From: Coriobacteriaceae bacterium
GTDB taxonomy: Bacteria; Actinomycetota; Coriobacteriia; Coriobacteriales; Coriobacteriaceae
DNA length: 14,687 nt
Assembly: GCA_902363875.1 (NCBI GenBank)
Contig: CABJBO010000040.1
Location: 1-14,687 of the forward strand
Direction: 5' to 3'
Part shown: piece after piece, positions 5,325 to 12,716 of the stretch
Layout of the letters: each line of letters opens with the position of its first letter
How positions within the stretch are numbered: the stretch's first letter is position 1
Position numbers and translations under genes: made by a program
The notes under the pieces: generated by a model
What the model saw: the letters and a program-made list of their open reading frames with translations, nothing else
What the model was told of the DNA's origin: nothing
Database searches by the model: none

Positions 5325-8300
5325 CGCAGCACCGCGAAACATACCAACGAGTAGTCGTTGAAGCCCATGACGGTGCCGCTGCCGACCTCTCCCAGGCTGA
5401 ACAGGCTCTCGATGCCTTTGTCCTGCTGCGTTCCGGTGATGGCCGCAACGACATCGTCAAGCAGGTCGGTGTAGGCGTCCATCCTCGTCCCGTCGCGGGT
5501 CTCGCGGTTGAACTCGCGGCACAGCTTAGCGATGGGCTCGGGATGCCCAGAGCAGACGGCGCGCATGATGTCGAGCGCCGGCTTGGGCTGGGTGTGCTTC
5601 GTCATGACCTCGCCGTCGGCCGACACGTACACCACGTAGTACGGGAAGACAGGGTTCGTGTCCCTGGGATCGTTGCCCTCGTCGTTCTGCTTGAGGCAGA
5701 AGACCACGCCTGGCTTCACGTCGCTGCGAAGCTCGTCGGGGATGGGGGCCACGGCGTGCAGTCCCGCCGGCGAGTTCTCCAACGCGCCGGGATGCTCCTT
5801 GGCGTAGCGCTGGAGCTCCACGCGGAAGTCGTCGAAGGCGAAATCCGTGATCGAGATGCCGCCCGAGATGTCCTCGAGGTCGAGCACCTCGCTCTTGAGC
5901 TGCTGGAGCTGCCGGCGACGGTACTTGAGGTCGTTCATCTCTCCATTGCCCTTGGCCTCCAGCACGTTCTCCTCGCCGGTTGCCGACGCGTCGAGCAGCG
6001 CCATGCGCCCCTTCACGCGGCCCTCGAGCTGGATGTACTCGTCGAGCGCGATGTCCGGCCAGAAGTTGACCAGCTGGATCTGGGAGTTCTTCGATCCCAG
6101 GCGGTCGATGCGGCCGAAGCGCTGGATGATACGCACGGGGTTCCAGTGGATGTCGTAGTTCACCAGGCAGTCGCAGTCCTGCAGGTTCTGGCCCTCGGAG
6201 ATGCAGTCCGTCGCGAAGACGACGTCGATCTCGCCGAGCTCCCGCTGGCTCTCCGGCAGCTCCTTTGAGACGGGAGAGAACCTCGCGAGGATGTTCTCGA
6301 AGGTGGTCCTGGGAAGCTTCAGCGAGTAGGTCCGGTTGGAGCTGCCCGCCACCTCGGCGCACTCGATTCCGAGCTCGCGCTTCAGCCAGGGCGCCAGCTG
6401 CTCGAAAAGGTACGCCGTCGTGTCGGCGAACGCGCTGAACACCAGCACCTTGCGGTTGCCGGGGTTGTACGGCTCGCTGACCTTGCCCGCGATGAAGTCG
6501 CGCAGCTTCACGAGCTTGGCGTCGCGCTCGGGCGTCACCGCGTCGGCATAGGTTAGCAGGGCCCGGAGCACCTGGATGTCGAAGTCGAGGTCCTGGCCCA
6601 GGCGCAGGGCGTCGACGTCTCGCAGGTCGACTCGCACCTTGCCGCCGGCCTCGAACTCCTCGGCATCGTCGTCGTCGAACCCGTCCTCGAGGCCCTCGGT
6701 GCCGTAGGCGACCCCCGACGCGTCGGCGTCGAGCCTCGCGCGCAGGTCGACGCAGCCGTCGAGGATTCGTCGCAGCGTGATGCGGAAGCTGTTCACGGAG
6801 GACTCCATGCGCTTGAGGACGTTGACGCGCATGAGGTTGGCCACCGCCGTCGTGCGGTGGACCTGGCTCTCGAAGTCCTTGCCCCACGTGTCCCCGTAGC
6901 GGTCCTCGTACTTGCGGCGCTGGTCGGCGCGCACGTAGGAGAGCACCTGGTACTGGGCGAACGTGAGCTGGGCGATCATGTCGTTGAGCACGGCAATCGG
7001 CGGCAGCTCGCCTTCTAGGTCAATGGGCGTCTGAAACGACAGGGGCGGCCGGCGCGCCGGGAAGGTACCGCTCGCGGCGCCGTAGTACTTCGTGATGTGC
7101 TTGCGGCTGCGCGCGATGGTCAGCACGTCGAGCAGCTTGAAGTAGTCGGCGTTCACCGCGTTCACGAAGCTCTCGGTCGTGCGCTCGGAGTCGGAGAGCT
7201 TGCTCCACTCGTTGAACCTCTGCTGGGCGACGCGCGTCACGTGGGTGATCGACGGGATGCCATCGGTATCGGCGAGGTACGCGTCGTCTCCCTCGGTGAT
7301 GAGCTCGATCTGGTTTCGCAGGTCGAGCAGGCGGTTGTTCACCGGGGTGGCAGAGAGCATGAGCACCTTCGTGCGCTGGCCCGACTTGATGACGTCCTCG
7401 ATGAGGCGCGTGTAGCGGTCGGTCTTGTCCGCGTCGGTGCTCTTGTTCCTGAAGTTGTGGCTCTCGTCGATGACGAGGAGGTCGAAGTGGCCCCAGCGCA
7501 GGTGCTCGAGGTCCACCTCGCCGCTCATGCCGTGGTAGCGCGACAGGTCGGTGTGGTTGAGCACCGTGTAGCTGAAGCGGTCGTCGGCCAGCGGGTTGCG
7601 GTCGTCGTTGTCCTGCGTCCACAGGGTCCAGTTGTCCCGCAGGCGCTTCGGGCACAGCACGAGGATGCGGTCGTTGCGCTCCTGGTAGTACTTCATGACG
7701 GCGAGCGCCTCGTAGGTCTTGCCCAGGCCCACCGAGTCGGCGATGATGCAGCCCTTGTACTTCTCCAGCTTGCGGATGGCGCCCACGACGGCGTCCTTCT
7801 GGAAGTCGTAGAGCTTGCTCCAGACCACGGACTCCTCGAACTTGAGGCCGGGGCGGATGCCGTTGTCCTCGTCGTCCTCCATGAAGTCGCGGAACAGGTG
7901 GTACAGGGTCAGGAAATAGATGAACTCGGGCGGGTTCTCGCGGTAGAGCGTCTCGACCTGGGCGGCCACCTGCGCGGTGACCTCCTCGACCATGGCAGGG
8001 TTGTCCCAGACCGACTCGAACATCATCTTGAGGCCGACGGCCTCGGTCGCGTTCTCGAAATGGCTCACGCAGGTCACGGTTCCCGGACGGCGCTCGTAGC
8101 CGAGGCCCTCCTGCGTGAAGTTCGCGGCGGCGCCCATGAAGGCGTGGTCGTCGCCGGATGGGTTCTCCACCACGTAGGTGCCGCCCGGCTGAATGGCGCC
8201 GGACGTCTTGGCGGACTTGAAGACGCCCTTCTCGCGGATCCACTCGGCGCATTCGCGGGCGAGCGCGCGTTGGTTTAGGTTGTTGCGCAGCGTGAGCTCG

Positions 8301-8566
8301 AGCCCCGAGCCGCCGACGCCGACCTCGCGCGCGCGGCGGGCTACCTCGAACTCGCGCGGCTCCTTCGAGTCGGCCATGCGCTTGATGAAGGTGGGCTCGC
8401 TGAACAGGAAGCGCACCTCGTCGACCTTGGAGAGCTCCTCTTTGAGCTCCCCGTAGGCGAACACGGTGAAATACGAGCTGATTATCGACAACTTCGCGCC
8501 GTCGTCGATGGATTCGCCGAGGGCGTCTCCCAGGCGCTCCGCGCCGACGTTGCTTAGCGACTTCAC
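5321..8566 (-). CDS. SNF2-type helicase with PLD-like N-terminal domain
   Basis: This 1081-aa protein is the largest of the operon and probably its DNA-translocating motor. The first 170 residues resemble a phospholipase-D-like module: HAFMGAAANFTQEGLG (H141) corresponds to the second half of such a domain, but no HxK motif is visible, so it may not be catalytic. Helicase motifs follow in order: ADSVGLGKT (Walker A lysine K283), DESH at 367-370, SATPVNNR from 405, VLVFSAFADTTAYLF (start of the second RecA lobe), FATDCISEGQNLQ, and QRFGRIDRLG at 815-824. The C-terminal 250 residues are of unknown role. A GTG start at 8566 follows the ribbon-helix-helix gene by four bases, with GGGGG nine bases upstream. 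Related helicases with PLD domains occur in DISARM-like and other restriction islands, but other DISARM genes are not seen here. Confidence 0.9.
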   Translation of the reverse strand: MKSLSNVGAERLGDALGESIDDGAKLSIISSYFTVFAYGELKEELSKVDEVRFLFSEPTFIKRMADSKEPREFEVARRAREVGVGGSGLELTLRNNLNQRALARECAEWIREKGVFKSAKTSGAIQPGGTYVVENPSGDDHAFMGAAANFTQEGLGYERRPGTVTCVSHFENATEAVGLKMMFESVWDNPAMVEEVTAQVAAQVETLYRENPPEFIYFLTLYHLFRDFMEDDEDNGIRPGLKFEESVVWSKLYDFQKDAVVGAIRKLEKYKGCIIADSVGLGKTYEALAVMKYYQERNDRILVLCPKRLRDNWTLWTQDNDDRNPLADDRFSYTVLNHTDLSRYHGMSGEVDLEHLRWGHFDLLVIDESHNFRNKSTDADKTDRYTRLIEDVIKSGQRTKVLMLSATPVNNRLLDLRNQIELITEGDDAYLADTDGIPSITHVTRVAQQRFNEWSKLSDSERTTESFVNAVNADYFKLLDVLTIARSRKHITKYYGAASGTFPARRPPLSFQTPIDLEGELPPIAVLNDMIAQLTFAQYQVLSYVRADQRRKYEDRYGDTWGKDFESQVHRTTAVANLMRVNVLKRMESSVNSFRITLRRILDGCVDLRARLDADASGVAYGTEGLEDGFDDDDAEEFEAGGKVRVDLRDVDALRLGQDLDFDIQVLRALLTYADAVTPERDAKLVKLRDFIAGKVSEPYNPGNRKVLVFSAFADTTAYLFEQLAPWLKRELGIECAEVAGSSNRTYSLKLPRTTFENILARFSPVSKELPESQRELGEIDVVFATDCISEGQNLQDCDCLVNYDIHWNPVRIIQRFGRIDRLGSKNSQIQLVNFWPDIALDEYIQLEGRVKGRMALLDASATGEENVLEAKGNGEMNDLKYRRRQLQQLKSEVLDLEDISGGISITDFAFDDFRVELQRYAKEHPGALENSPAGLHAVAPIPDELRSDVKPGVVFCLKQNDEGNDPRDTNPVFPYYVVYVSADGEVMTKHTQPKPALDIMRAVCSGHPEPIAKLCREFNRETRDGTRMDAYTDLLDDVVAAITGTQQDKGIESLFSLGEVGSGTVMGFNDYSLVCFAVLR

Positions 8567-8570
8567 GCCT

Positions 8571-8783
8571 CTATGCCCCCTTTTTCGCGAGCTCTTCGAT
8601 CATGCAGGTGCGCACGAAGGCGGAGAAGCTCATGCCCCGCAGGGCCGCCTCCTCCTTCGCCGCGTCGCGCAGGGTGTCGGGGATGCGCAGGGTCACGGAG
8701 ACCTGGTCGCCGTCCACCAGGAAGCTTCTGATCTCGGTCTCGTCGGGATTGCTCTTGATGAGCTCCTTGTAGCTGTCGGGCAT
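8571..8783 (-). CDS. Ribbon-helix-helix DNA-binding protein, probable operon regulator
   Basis: The 70-aa product ends in a classic ribbon-helix-helix fold: beta strand QVSVTLRIPDTL, helix RDAAKEEAALRG, turn MS, then helix FSAFVRTCMIEELAKKG. Such proteins bind DNA as dimers and often repress their own operon. The ATG at 8783 is preferred because GGGAG lies about six bases upstream; a second in-frame ATG at 8795 would add four residues but has a poor ribosome site. It is the first gene of the defence-like operon, four bases before the helicase. Alternatively it could be an antitoxin, but no toxin-like partner is adjacent. Confidence 0.8.
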   Translation of the reverse strand: MPDSYKELIKSNPDETEIRSFLVDGDQVSVTLRIPDTLRDAAKEEAALRGMSFSAFVRTCMIEELAKKGA

Positions 8784-8801
8784 CTGCGCTCCCATCGCTC
8801 G

Positions 8802-8833
8802 AAATGCAATACAAATGCGTTTGCAGCATTATA
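8802..8833 (-). promoter_or_regulatory. Promoter -10 and candidate operator for the defence-like operon
   Basis: On the minus strand a perfect TATAAT lies at 8833-8828, placing the transcription start near 8821 and giving a leader of about 38 bases. No good -35 hexamer is found at 17 bases, which suggests dependence on an activator or a weak promoter. Immediately downstream, the hexamer GCATTT occurs twice with 11-base spacing (8818-8813 and 8807-8802). Direct repeats one helical turn apart are the usual binding pattern of ribbon-helix-helix dimers, so autorepression is plausible. Confidence 0.5.
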
Positions 8834-8951
8834 ACGCGACGGCACGCGGCGGCACTGGGAATGCGAGGACAGCCGATGTCCAGGCTTTATATGAGCGCGG
8901 ACGGCGATGGACGCCCTGATCGGGCTTGGATGGCCGCTTTCGTTCGGGTCC

Positions 8952-9227
8952 TCATCTCTCGTTTTCGCGAGGTTTGGCGTTTGCCCATTCCTCGGCGTAG
9001 AGAACCTCGTTCTGAGCCTCCAAGATTCGCGCGGCGTCGCCGATGCGCTCGGCGCACCTCTCACTTATCGACTTCAGGGCCAGAATCCCCTCGACGTCGA
9101 GCGGGTCCAGCTGGTCGGCATGCGCCAGGGACTCGAGCAGCTGGTCCAGGCCCCTCGCCAGCCTCCCGGCATCGCACACGGCATCGATGAGCTCGATGCG
9201 CTCCAACTTCTCTTCGTGGCTCAACAT
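8952..9227 (-). CDS. Small helical protein of unknown function, 91 aa
   Basis: No family is recognised. The sequence is predicted by eye to be almost entirely helical, acidic in its first two thirds, with leucine-rich heptads (RLARGLDQLLESLAHADQLDPLDVEGILALKSI) and a charged end KPRENER. It has two cysteines and no signal peptide or membrane segment. The start at 9227 is supported by AGGAGG seven bases upstream. A much longer frame continues upstream, but it is proline/arginine-rich shadow sequence without start signals. It lies on the same strand as the defence-like operon, separated by about 170 bases containing a promoter, so it is probably transcribed independently. Confidence 0.65.
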   Translation of the reverse strand: MLSHEEKLERIELIDAVCDAGRLARGLDQLLESLAHADQLDPLDVEGILALKSISERCAERIGDAARILEAQNEVLYAEEWANAKPRENER

Positions 9228-9230
9228 CAG

Positions 9231-9774
9231 CTCGCCTCCTTCTCTCAACGGACGTGTCGCGCAGCACCGTAGCCGTTCCATGCGGAGAACCATCTCGCCG
9301 CCCGCGGTCCCGTGCGCATATCGGCCGCAAGCGGCACGGGAAAGCCGTCCGTCCCGACTCATGCCGCGGCGCCGCGACTCGGGAACCCGCCTCCGTCCCC
9401 GCCACGACGTCGTCGTCAATCCCCGCGGGAGCCCAGCAACCGCCGATGGGCCGCATCCCATGCCCGGAGGGTCTCGGCGCCCACGCCGGATTCCATGCCG
9501 CACGCCTGCGCCCCTTTGATCCGAATACCCGCCCCGGCGCTCCTTGGACGCGCAGGGTCGCACGCCGGCAGGCGGCCAGCAAGGGCCGCGACACTTTTTC
9601 GGGTTCTTCGCCCCATGCGCTCCGCGCGCGAACAACGCGAAAAACTGCCGTCGGGAGACTTCTATTTCCATGCCCGACTTCGCTTCCTCCCTTGCAGGCA
9701 CGCCCGCGCTGCATGCGACTCACGCGGCGCAAGGCACGCCACAGGGGCGGGCCTCAGAGTCTAAGGAGCAAGAC
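9231..9774. other. 544-base GC-rich intergenic region between divergent genes
   Basis: No gene with a credible start was found on either strand; the long open frames here are arginine/proline-rich products of high GC. It should hold the promoters of the divergent genes at 9227 and 9775, although no clear consensus hexamers are visible. Structural elements include an inverted repeat TCCCGTGC/GCACGGGA (9308-9315 with 9334-9341), a GC palindrome near 9364-9376, and a hairpin GCGGCC/GGCCGC (9572-9577 with 9584-9589) followed five bases later by TTTTT, which may be a rightward terminator. Confidence 0.5.
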
Positions 9775-10146
9775 ATGAACGACATGAAGGAAAAGGCGAT
9801 GGGCGCGGTCAAGGCCTTCCTCGAGCGCAAGGGCTACGAGATCGTCGACGAGGCCTGGCAGGGACCCGAGGGCATCGGCGGGATCGACCTCGTGGCGGTG
9901 GACGAGGACGGGACCCTGGTCTTCGTCGACGCCACGGTCCGGATCGGGACGGACGGCTTCCCCGAGGCCCACAGGGCGCGCGGGCTGCGCGAGGCGCTGG
10001 CGGCGAGGTGGCTCGCCGGCAACGGCGACGACTACGCCGACACCCCGGTCCGCTTCGACGAGGTGGCGATGATGGTCGTCAAGGAGAACCGCGCACTCCT
10101 TCGCCACCACATCAACTGCTTCGGCGAGATGGAGCCGCTCTCCTAG
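9775..10146 (+). CDS. YraN/UPF0102-like protein with altered nuclease residues
   Basis: The 123-aa product has the layout of the YraN family, a restriction-endonuclease-like fold: an N-terminal helix (KAFLERKGYEIVDEAW), GGIDLVAVDEDGTLVFVDATVR, then an HRARGLREALAARWLA helix. In the family the core reads GEIDLI...FVEVKTR, giving the D-ExK metal-binding site. Here D38 is kept, but the preceding E is G36, the ExK glutamate is D52, and the lysine is T54. Catalysis is therefore doubtful, and the protein may bind DNA or act as a decoy. AAGGAG six bases before the ATG fixes the start. A strong hairpin follows the stop, so this is a single-gene unit ahead of parA. Confidence 0.7.
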   Translation: MNDMKEKAMGAVKAFLERKGYEIVDEAWQGPEGIGGIDLVAVDEDGTLVFVDATVRIGTDGFPEAHRARGLREALAARWLAGNGDDYADTPVRFDEVAMMVVKENRALLRHHINCFGEMEPLS

Positions 10147-10153
10147 GCGGCGC

Positions 10154-10184
10154 GCCCGGCCCCGGGCTCCCGGGGCCGGGCTTT
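10154..10184 (+). terminator. Strong GC hairpin terminator after the YraN-like gene
   Basis: Perfect 12-bp arms (10154-10165 and 10170-10181) enclose a GCTC loop and are followed by TTT. The hairpin starts eight bases after the stop codon. The T run is short, as is common in GC-rich actinobacteria. It would insulate parA from upstream transcription. Confidence 0.7.
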
Positions 10185-10202
10185 CCCCCGAAACCGGCCC
10201 CT

Positions 10203-10242
10203 GTACCACGAAAACGTACATATACGTACGTTTTCGTGGTAC
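10203..10242. promoter_or_regulatory. 40-base inverted repeat upstream of parA: operator or centromere candidate
   Basis: Two perfect 17-base arms (10203-10219 and 10226-10242) are separated by ATATAC. The right arm runs into TACACT (10240-10245), a possible -10 element, so a protein bound here would cover the parA promoter. It lies 110 bases before the parA start. It does not match the chromosomal Spo0J parS motif. Confidence 0.7.
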
Positions 10243-10251
10243 ACTCCGCTT

Positions 10252-10282
10252 GTCGGACAAATCCGTACGGTTTTGTCCCGAC
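10252..10282. promoter_or_regulatory. Second, imperfect inverted repeat upstream of parA
   Basis: GTCGGACAAA at 10252-10261 is mirrored by TTTGTCCCGAC at 10272-10282 with one extra base. The centre holds the 8-bp palindrome CCGTACGG (10263-10270). The core GTACGGTTTTGTCC resembles the GTACGTTTTCGTGG half-site of the 40-base repeat just upstream, so both may bind the same protein. Confidence 0.5.
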
Positions 10283-10351
10283 GCTCCGAGACTCGGGGCG
10301 CGCCGGACCGGATGCGGCGAGGCGCGCCCCACGCTAGAGAGGACGCGACCC

Positions 10352-11116
10352 ATGCGCACGATAGCCATTTCCAACTACAAGGGCGGCGTCGGCAAGACGA
10401 CGACCGCCGTCAACCTGGCGGCCATCTTCGCCGCCAGGGGCCTTCGGACCCTGCTCGTCGACCTCGACCCGCAGGCGTCTGCCACCGACTTCTTCGGCCT
10501 CTACGACCGCGCCGCCTCCGAGCGCCGCACCTCGGTCGAGCTGCTCTACGGCGGCGCGCCCGTGGAAGAGGTCGCTTACGCCGCCGGGGAGGGCCTCGAC
10601 GTGGTGGCCTCGACCATCGACCTCGTCGACCAGAACGAGATGCTCCTGCGCGAGCAGCGCCTCAAGTTCGCCCTCGACGACGCCTCGGGCTCCTACGACG
10701 TCTGCCTCATCGACTGCAGCCCCGTGATGCGCAGGCTCGCCTTCAACGCCTACCTCGCCGCAACGGAGGGCGGCATGGTCGTCATCCCCGTGAAGCTCGA
10801 CTCCACCGTGATGCGCGGCACGGCGCTCACCGTGGAGGCGACGCGCTCCATCGCGGACGCTCTGCGCATGCCCACGCCCAGATGGAAGATACTGCGCACC
10901 TGCGTGCCCGGCCGCATGACCAACGCCGAGGCCACGGGCGCGGCCGTGCTCGACGGGTTCTTCCCGGGCGAGCAGTTCGAGACGGTCATCCACGCGAGCA
11001 GCAAGGTCTGCGAGGGCAGCTGGCAATGGAAGCCGGTGGCGGCCTTCGAGCCGGGGAGCCGCCCCGCACGCGACTACGAAGCTCTCGCCGACGAGGTGTC
11101 CCGTGAGCTCGCCTAG
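10352..11116 (+). CDS. parA: ParA-family partition ATPase
   Basis: This 254-aa ATPase would position plasmid or element DNA during cell division, moving on the nucleoid in response to ParB. The deviant Walker A motif YKGGVGKTTT is at residues 9-18 with the signature lysine K10 and catalytic K15. Walker A' VDLDPQAS covers 36-43, and Walker B VCLIDCSP covers 117-124. No N-terminal helix-turn-helix extension is present, so it is of the short (type Ib-like) kind, and operator binding would need another protein such as ParB. The ATG at 10352 has GAGAGG nine bases upstream; a longer frame from 10250 crosses the palindromic region and is rejected. It overlaps parB by 14 bases. Confidence 0.92.
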   Translation: MRTIAISNYKGGVGKTTTAVNLAAIFAARGLRTLLVDLDPQASATDFFGLYDRAASERRTSVELLYGGAPVEEVAYAAGEGLDVVASTIDLVDQNEMLLREQRLKFALDDASGSYDVCLIDCSPVMRRLAFNAYLAATEGGMVVIPVKLDSTVMRGTALTVEATRSIADALRMPTPRWKILRTCVPGRMTNAEATGAAVLDGFFPGEQFETVIHASSKVCEGSWQWKPVAAFEPGSRPARDYEALADEVSRELA

Positions 11117-12059
11117 CCAGGTGGCCGCGGGCTTCACCATCACGGGGCTTCTCGACGGCGCGTCGCGCACCCGCGGGCGCTACCCGGTGTCCGAGATAGC
11201 GGTGGCCGACATCGCCGACCACCCGGCGAACGCCGCCTACTCCATGGACCCAACGGGGATAGCCGAGCTCGCCGAGTCCATACGCGAGGACGGCCTCACC
11301 GACCTGCCGCTCGTGCGCAAGGTCGGCGACGGCTCGTGGCAGATGGTCTCCGGGCACCGGCGCAAGGCCGCCTACGCGCTGCTCGCCAAGGACGACCCCG
11401 CCTACGAGAAGATGCCCTGCCGCGTGATAGAGGGCATCGACGACGAGCGGGCGGTGACGCTGCTCCACGCCGCGAACTACTTCACCCGCGCGCTCACCGT
11501 GACCGAGCGCGCCGCAGCGACCGAGGCGCTCAGGGGCGACGCCGTGCGCCTGCGCTCCGAGGACCCGTCGCTTTCCGGCATGCGCGTCGACGACGTGAAG
11601 GCCGCCATCATCGAGCGGCAGACGGGCCGCAAGGTCTCCGGCAAGACCATCGCGCGCGAGGAGAGGCTTGCCCGCCGCATCGCCGAGGACCTCTCGCCCG
11701 AGTGGGCCGCCGAGGCCGACCGCGGCAACCTCAGCGCCGAGGCGGTGCGCACGCTCGCGGGCATGCCGAAGGAGCGCCAGGCGGAGATGCACGCCGCGAT
11801 GGAGCCCTGGCGGCGCACCAAGCGCGAGCTCTCCGACTACGTGAGGAGCGAGGGCAAGACGCAGGCAGGCCCCGACGGCCGCATCGCGAAGGCCGCGAGG
11901 CTCGTCGCCGACTTCCTGGAGAGCCCGCCCGAGAGCCCGAGCCCGGCCGACCTCTCGCTGCTGCGGGAGATGGCGCTCATGACCGCGCCCTACACGGATG
12001 CGGGCACCGATGCCCGAAAGCGCCGCAGAAGGGCCTCAGGCCCGAAATCCAGCAAGTAG
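11103..12059 (+). CDS. parB: ParB/Spo0J-type partition protein
   Basis: The 318-aa product carries a ParB N-terminal nucleotide-binding domain: VSEIAVADIADHP, then GIAELAESIREDGLTDLPLVRKV, and SGHRRKAAYALL, the counterpart of the GERRxxA box. A central helical DNA-binding region follows (about 130-220, including SGKTIAREERLARRIAEDLS). The C-terminus is basic (RKRRRRASGPKSSK). It should bind a centromere, possibly the palindromes upstream of parA. The GTG start at 11103 lies inside the 3' end of parA with GAGGTG five bases upstream, showing translational coupling. Together with parA it forms a two-gene partition operon of the mobilizable element. Confidence 0.88.
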   Translation: MSSPSQVAAGFTITGLLDGASRTRGRYPVSEIAVADIADHPANAAYSMDPTGIAELAESIREDGLTDLPLVRKVGDGSWQMVSGHRRKAAYALLAKDDPAYEKMPCRVIEGIDDERAVTLLHAANYFTRALTVTERAAATEALRGDAVRLRSEDPSLSGMRVDDVKAAIIERQTGRKVSGKTIAREERLARRIAEDLSPEWAAEADRGNLSAEAVRTLAGMPKERQAEMHAAMEPWRRTKRELSDYVRSEGKTQAGPDGRIAKAARLVADFLESPPESPSPADLSLLREMALMTAPYTDAGTDARKRRRRASGPKSSK

Positions 12060-12269
12060 CCTATGGCGTCCGACATCGCGTCGGGCGTCCATAGCACTTG
12101 GGGACCGGGCGGCCTCGGACCCGTCATGCCGCGGGCCGTTCGGGAGCCCGCTTTCGCGAGGCCCGGTCCCAGAGGCGGCGCCCGAGCCGGGCCGCCGCCT
12201 GCGGGGGATCCCCCGCACCCCTAGAGAGACGCGCCCGCCGCGCGGCGGGCCCGAGGAAAGGAATCCGCC
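12060..12269. other. Hairpin-rich intergenic region, candidate oriT and parB terminator
   Basis: This 210-base stretch before mobC is crowded with inverted repeats. They are an imperfect 14-bp hairpin (12061-12074 with 12080-12094); a long-range 14-bp stem with a 3-base bulge (12101-12117 with 12157-12170) that encloses another 6-bp hairpin (12131-12136 with 12146-12151); a 16-bp palindrome (12201-12216); and an 18-bp palindrome (12233-12250). The first hairpin directly follows parB and may terminate it. Transfer origins usually sit beside mobC and contain such repeats next to the nick site. I cannot point to a known nick motif. Confidence 0.5.
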
Positions 12270-12716
12270 ATGGAAGAGGAAGCCGGCGCCGCCAAAGGCA
12301 AGGAGCGCCGCGTCACGTTCCGCATGGAGGGAGGCGACTACGACGCGCTCTGCGAGCGGTGCGAGCGTGCCGGCCTCAGCAAGTCGGAGTACCTGCGCTA
12401 CCTCGTTCGCATACCGCTGTCGACGGAGGCCAACGCGGGAGACGAGCACCGCATACTCGTGGACCGCAGAGCCCTGTGGGCGATGTCGCGAGAGCTCACG
12501 AAGTGGGGCTACCACTACAACCAGGCCGTGCACGCGATGAACCTCATCAACTTCCACGCCCGCCACGGGCACGTCGACCGCGACCTCGTCGCGGATAGCA
12601 TCCCGACGATCGAGCGCGAGCTCGCCGACGTGAACGCCGCGGCCCGAGAGATGGCGGCGGAGCTCGGTCGCATCGGCGCCGACTCGCTCGTGGAGGGCTC
12701 GCCATGCCGATCCTGA
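12270..12716 (+). CDS. mobC: MobC-like relaxosome accessory protein
   Basis: The 148-aa product matches the layout of MobC proteins, which bind oriT and help the relaxase reach its nick site. An N-terminal ribbon-helix-helix (RRVTFRMEGGDYDALCERCERAGLSKSEYLRYLV, about 13-46) gives DNA binding. The C-terminal half contains ELTKWGYHYNQAVHAMNLI, the counterpart of the family's ELxxxGxNxNQxAxxxN box, then a helical tail. AAAGGA lies about nine bases before the ATG. The gene overlaps the relaxase start by 13 bases, as is usual for mobC-mobA pairs. Confidence 0.85.
   Translation: MEEEAGAAKGKERRVTFRMEGGDYDALCERCERAGLSKSEYLRYLVRIPLSTEANAGDEHRILVDRRALWAMSRELTKWGYHYNQAVHAMNLINFHARHGHVDRDLVADSIPTIERELADVNAAAREMAAELGRIGADSLVEGSPCRS

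Noticed and set aside
7097..8278. 393-codon plus-strand frame opposite the helicase
   Set aside because: It is the complement of a gene with intact helicase motifs, and its valine/leucine/histidine-rich sequence has no recognisable fold.
5321..8566. DISARM system
   Set aside because: The helicase and a methyltransferase are compatible with it, but no DUF1998 protein or separate drmA/drmB/drmC-like genes are visible in the window.
9228..9701. N-terminal extension of the 91-aa gene
   Set aside because: The extension is low-complexity Arg/Gly/Pro sequence, while the ATG at 9227 has a strong AGGAGG site.
10250..10351. Extended ParA start upstream of the ATG at 10352
   Set aside because: It would place non-conserved residues before MRTIAISNYKGG and run through the second inverted repeat; the family starts just before Walker A.
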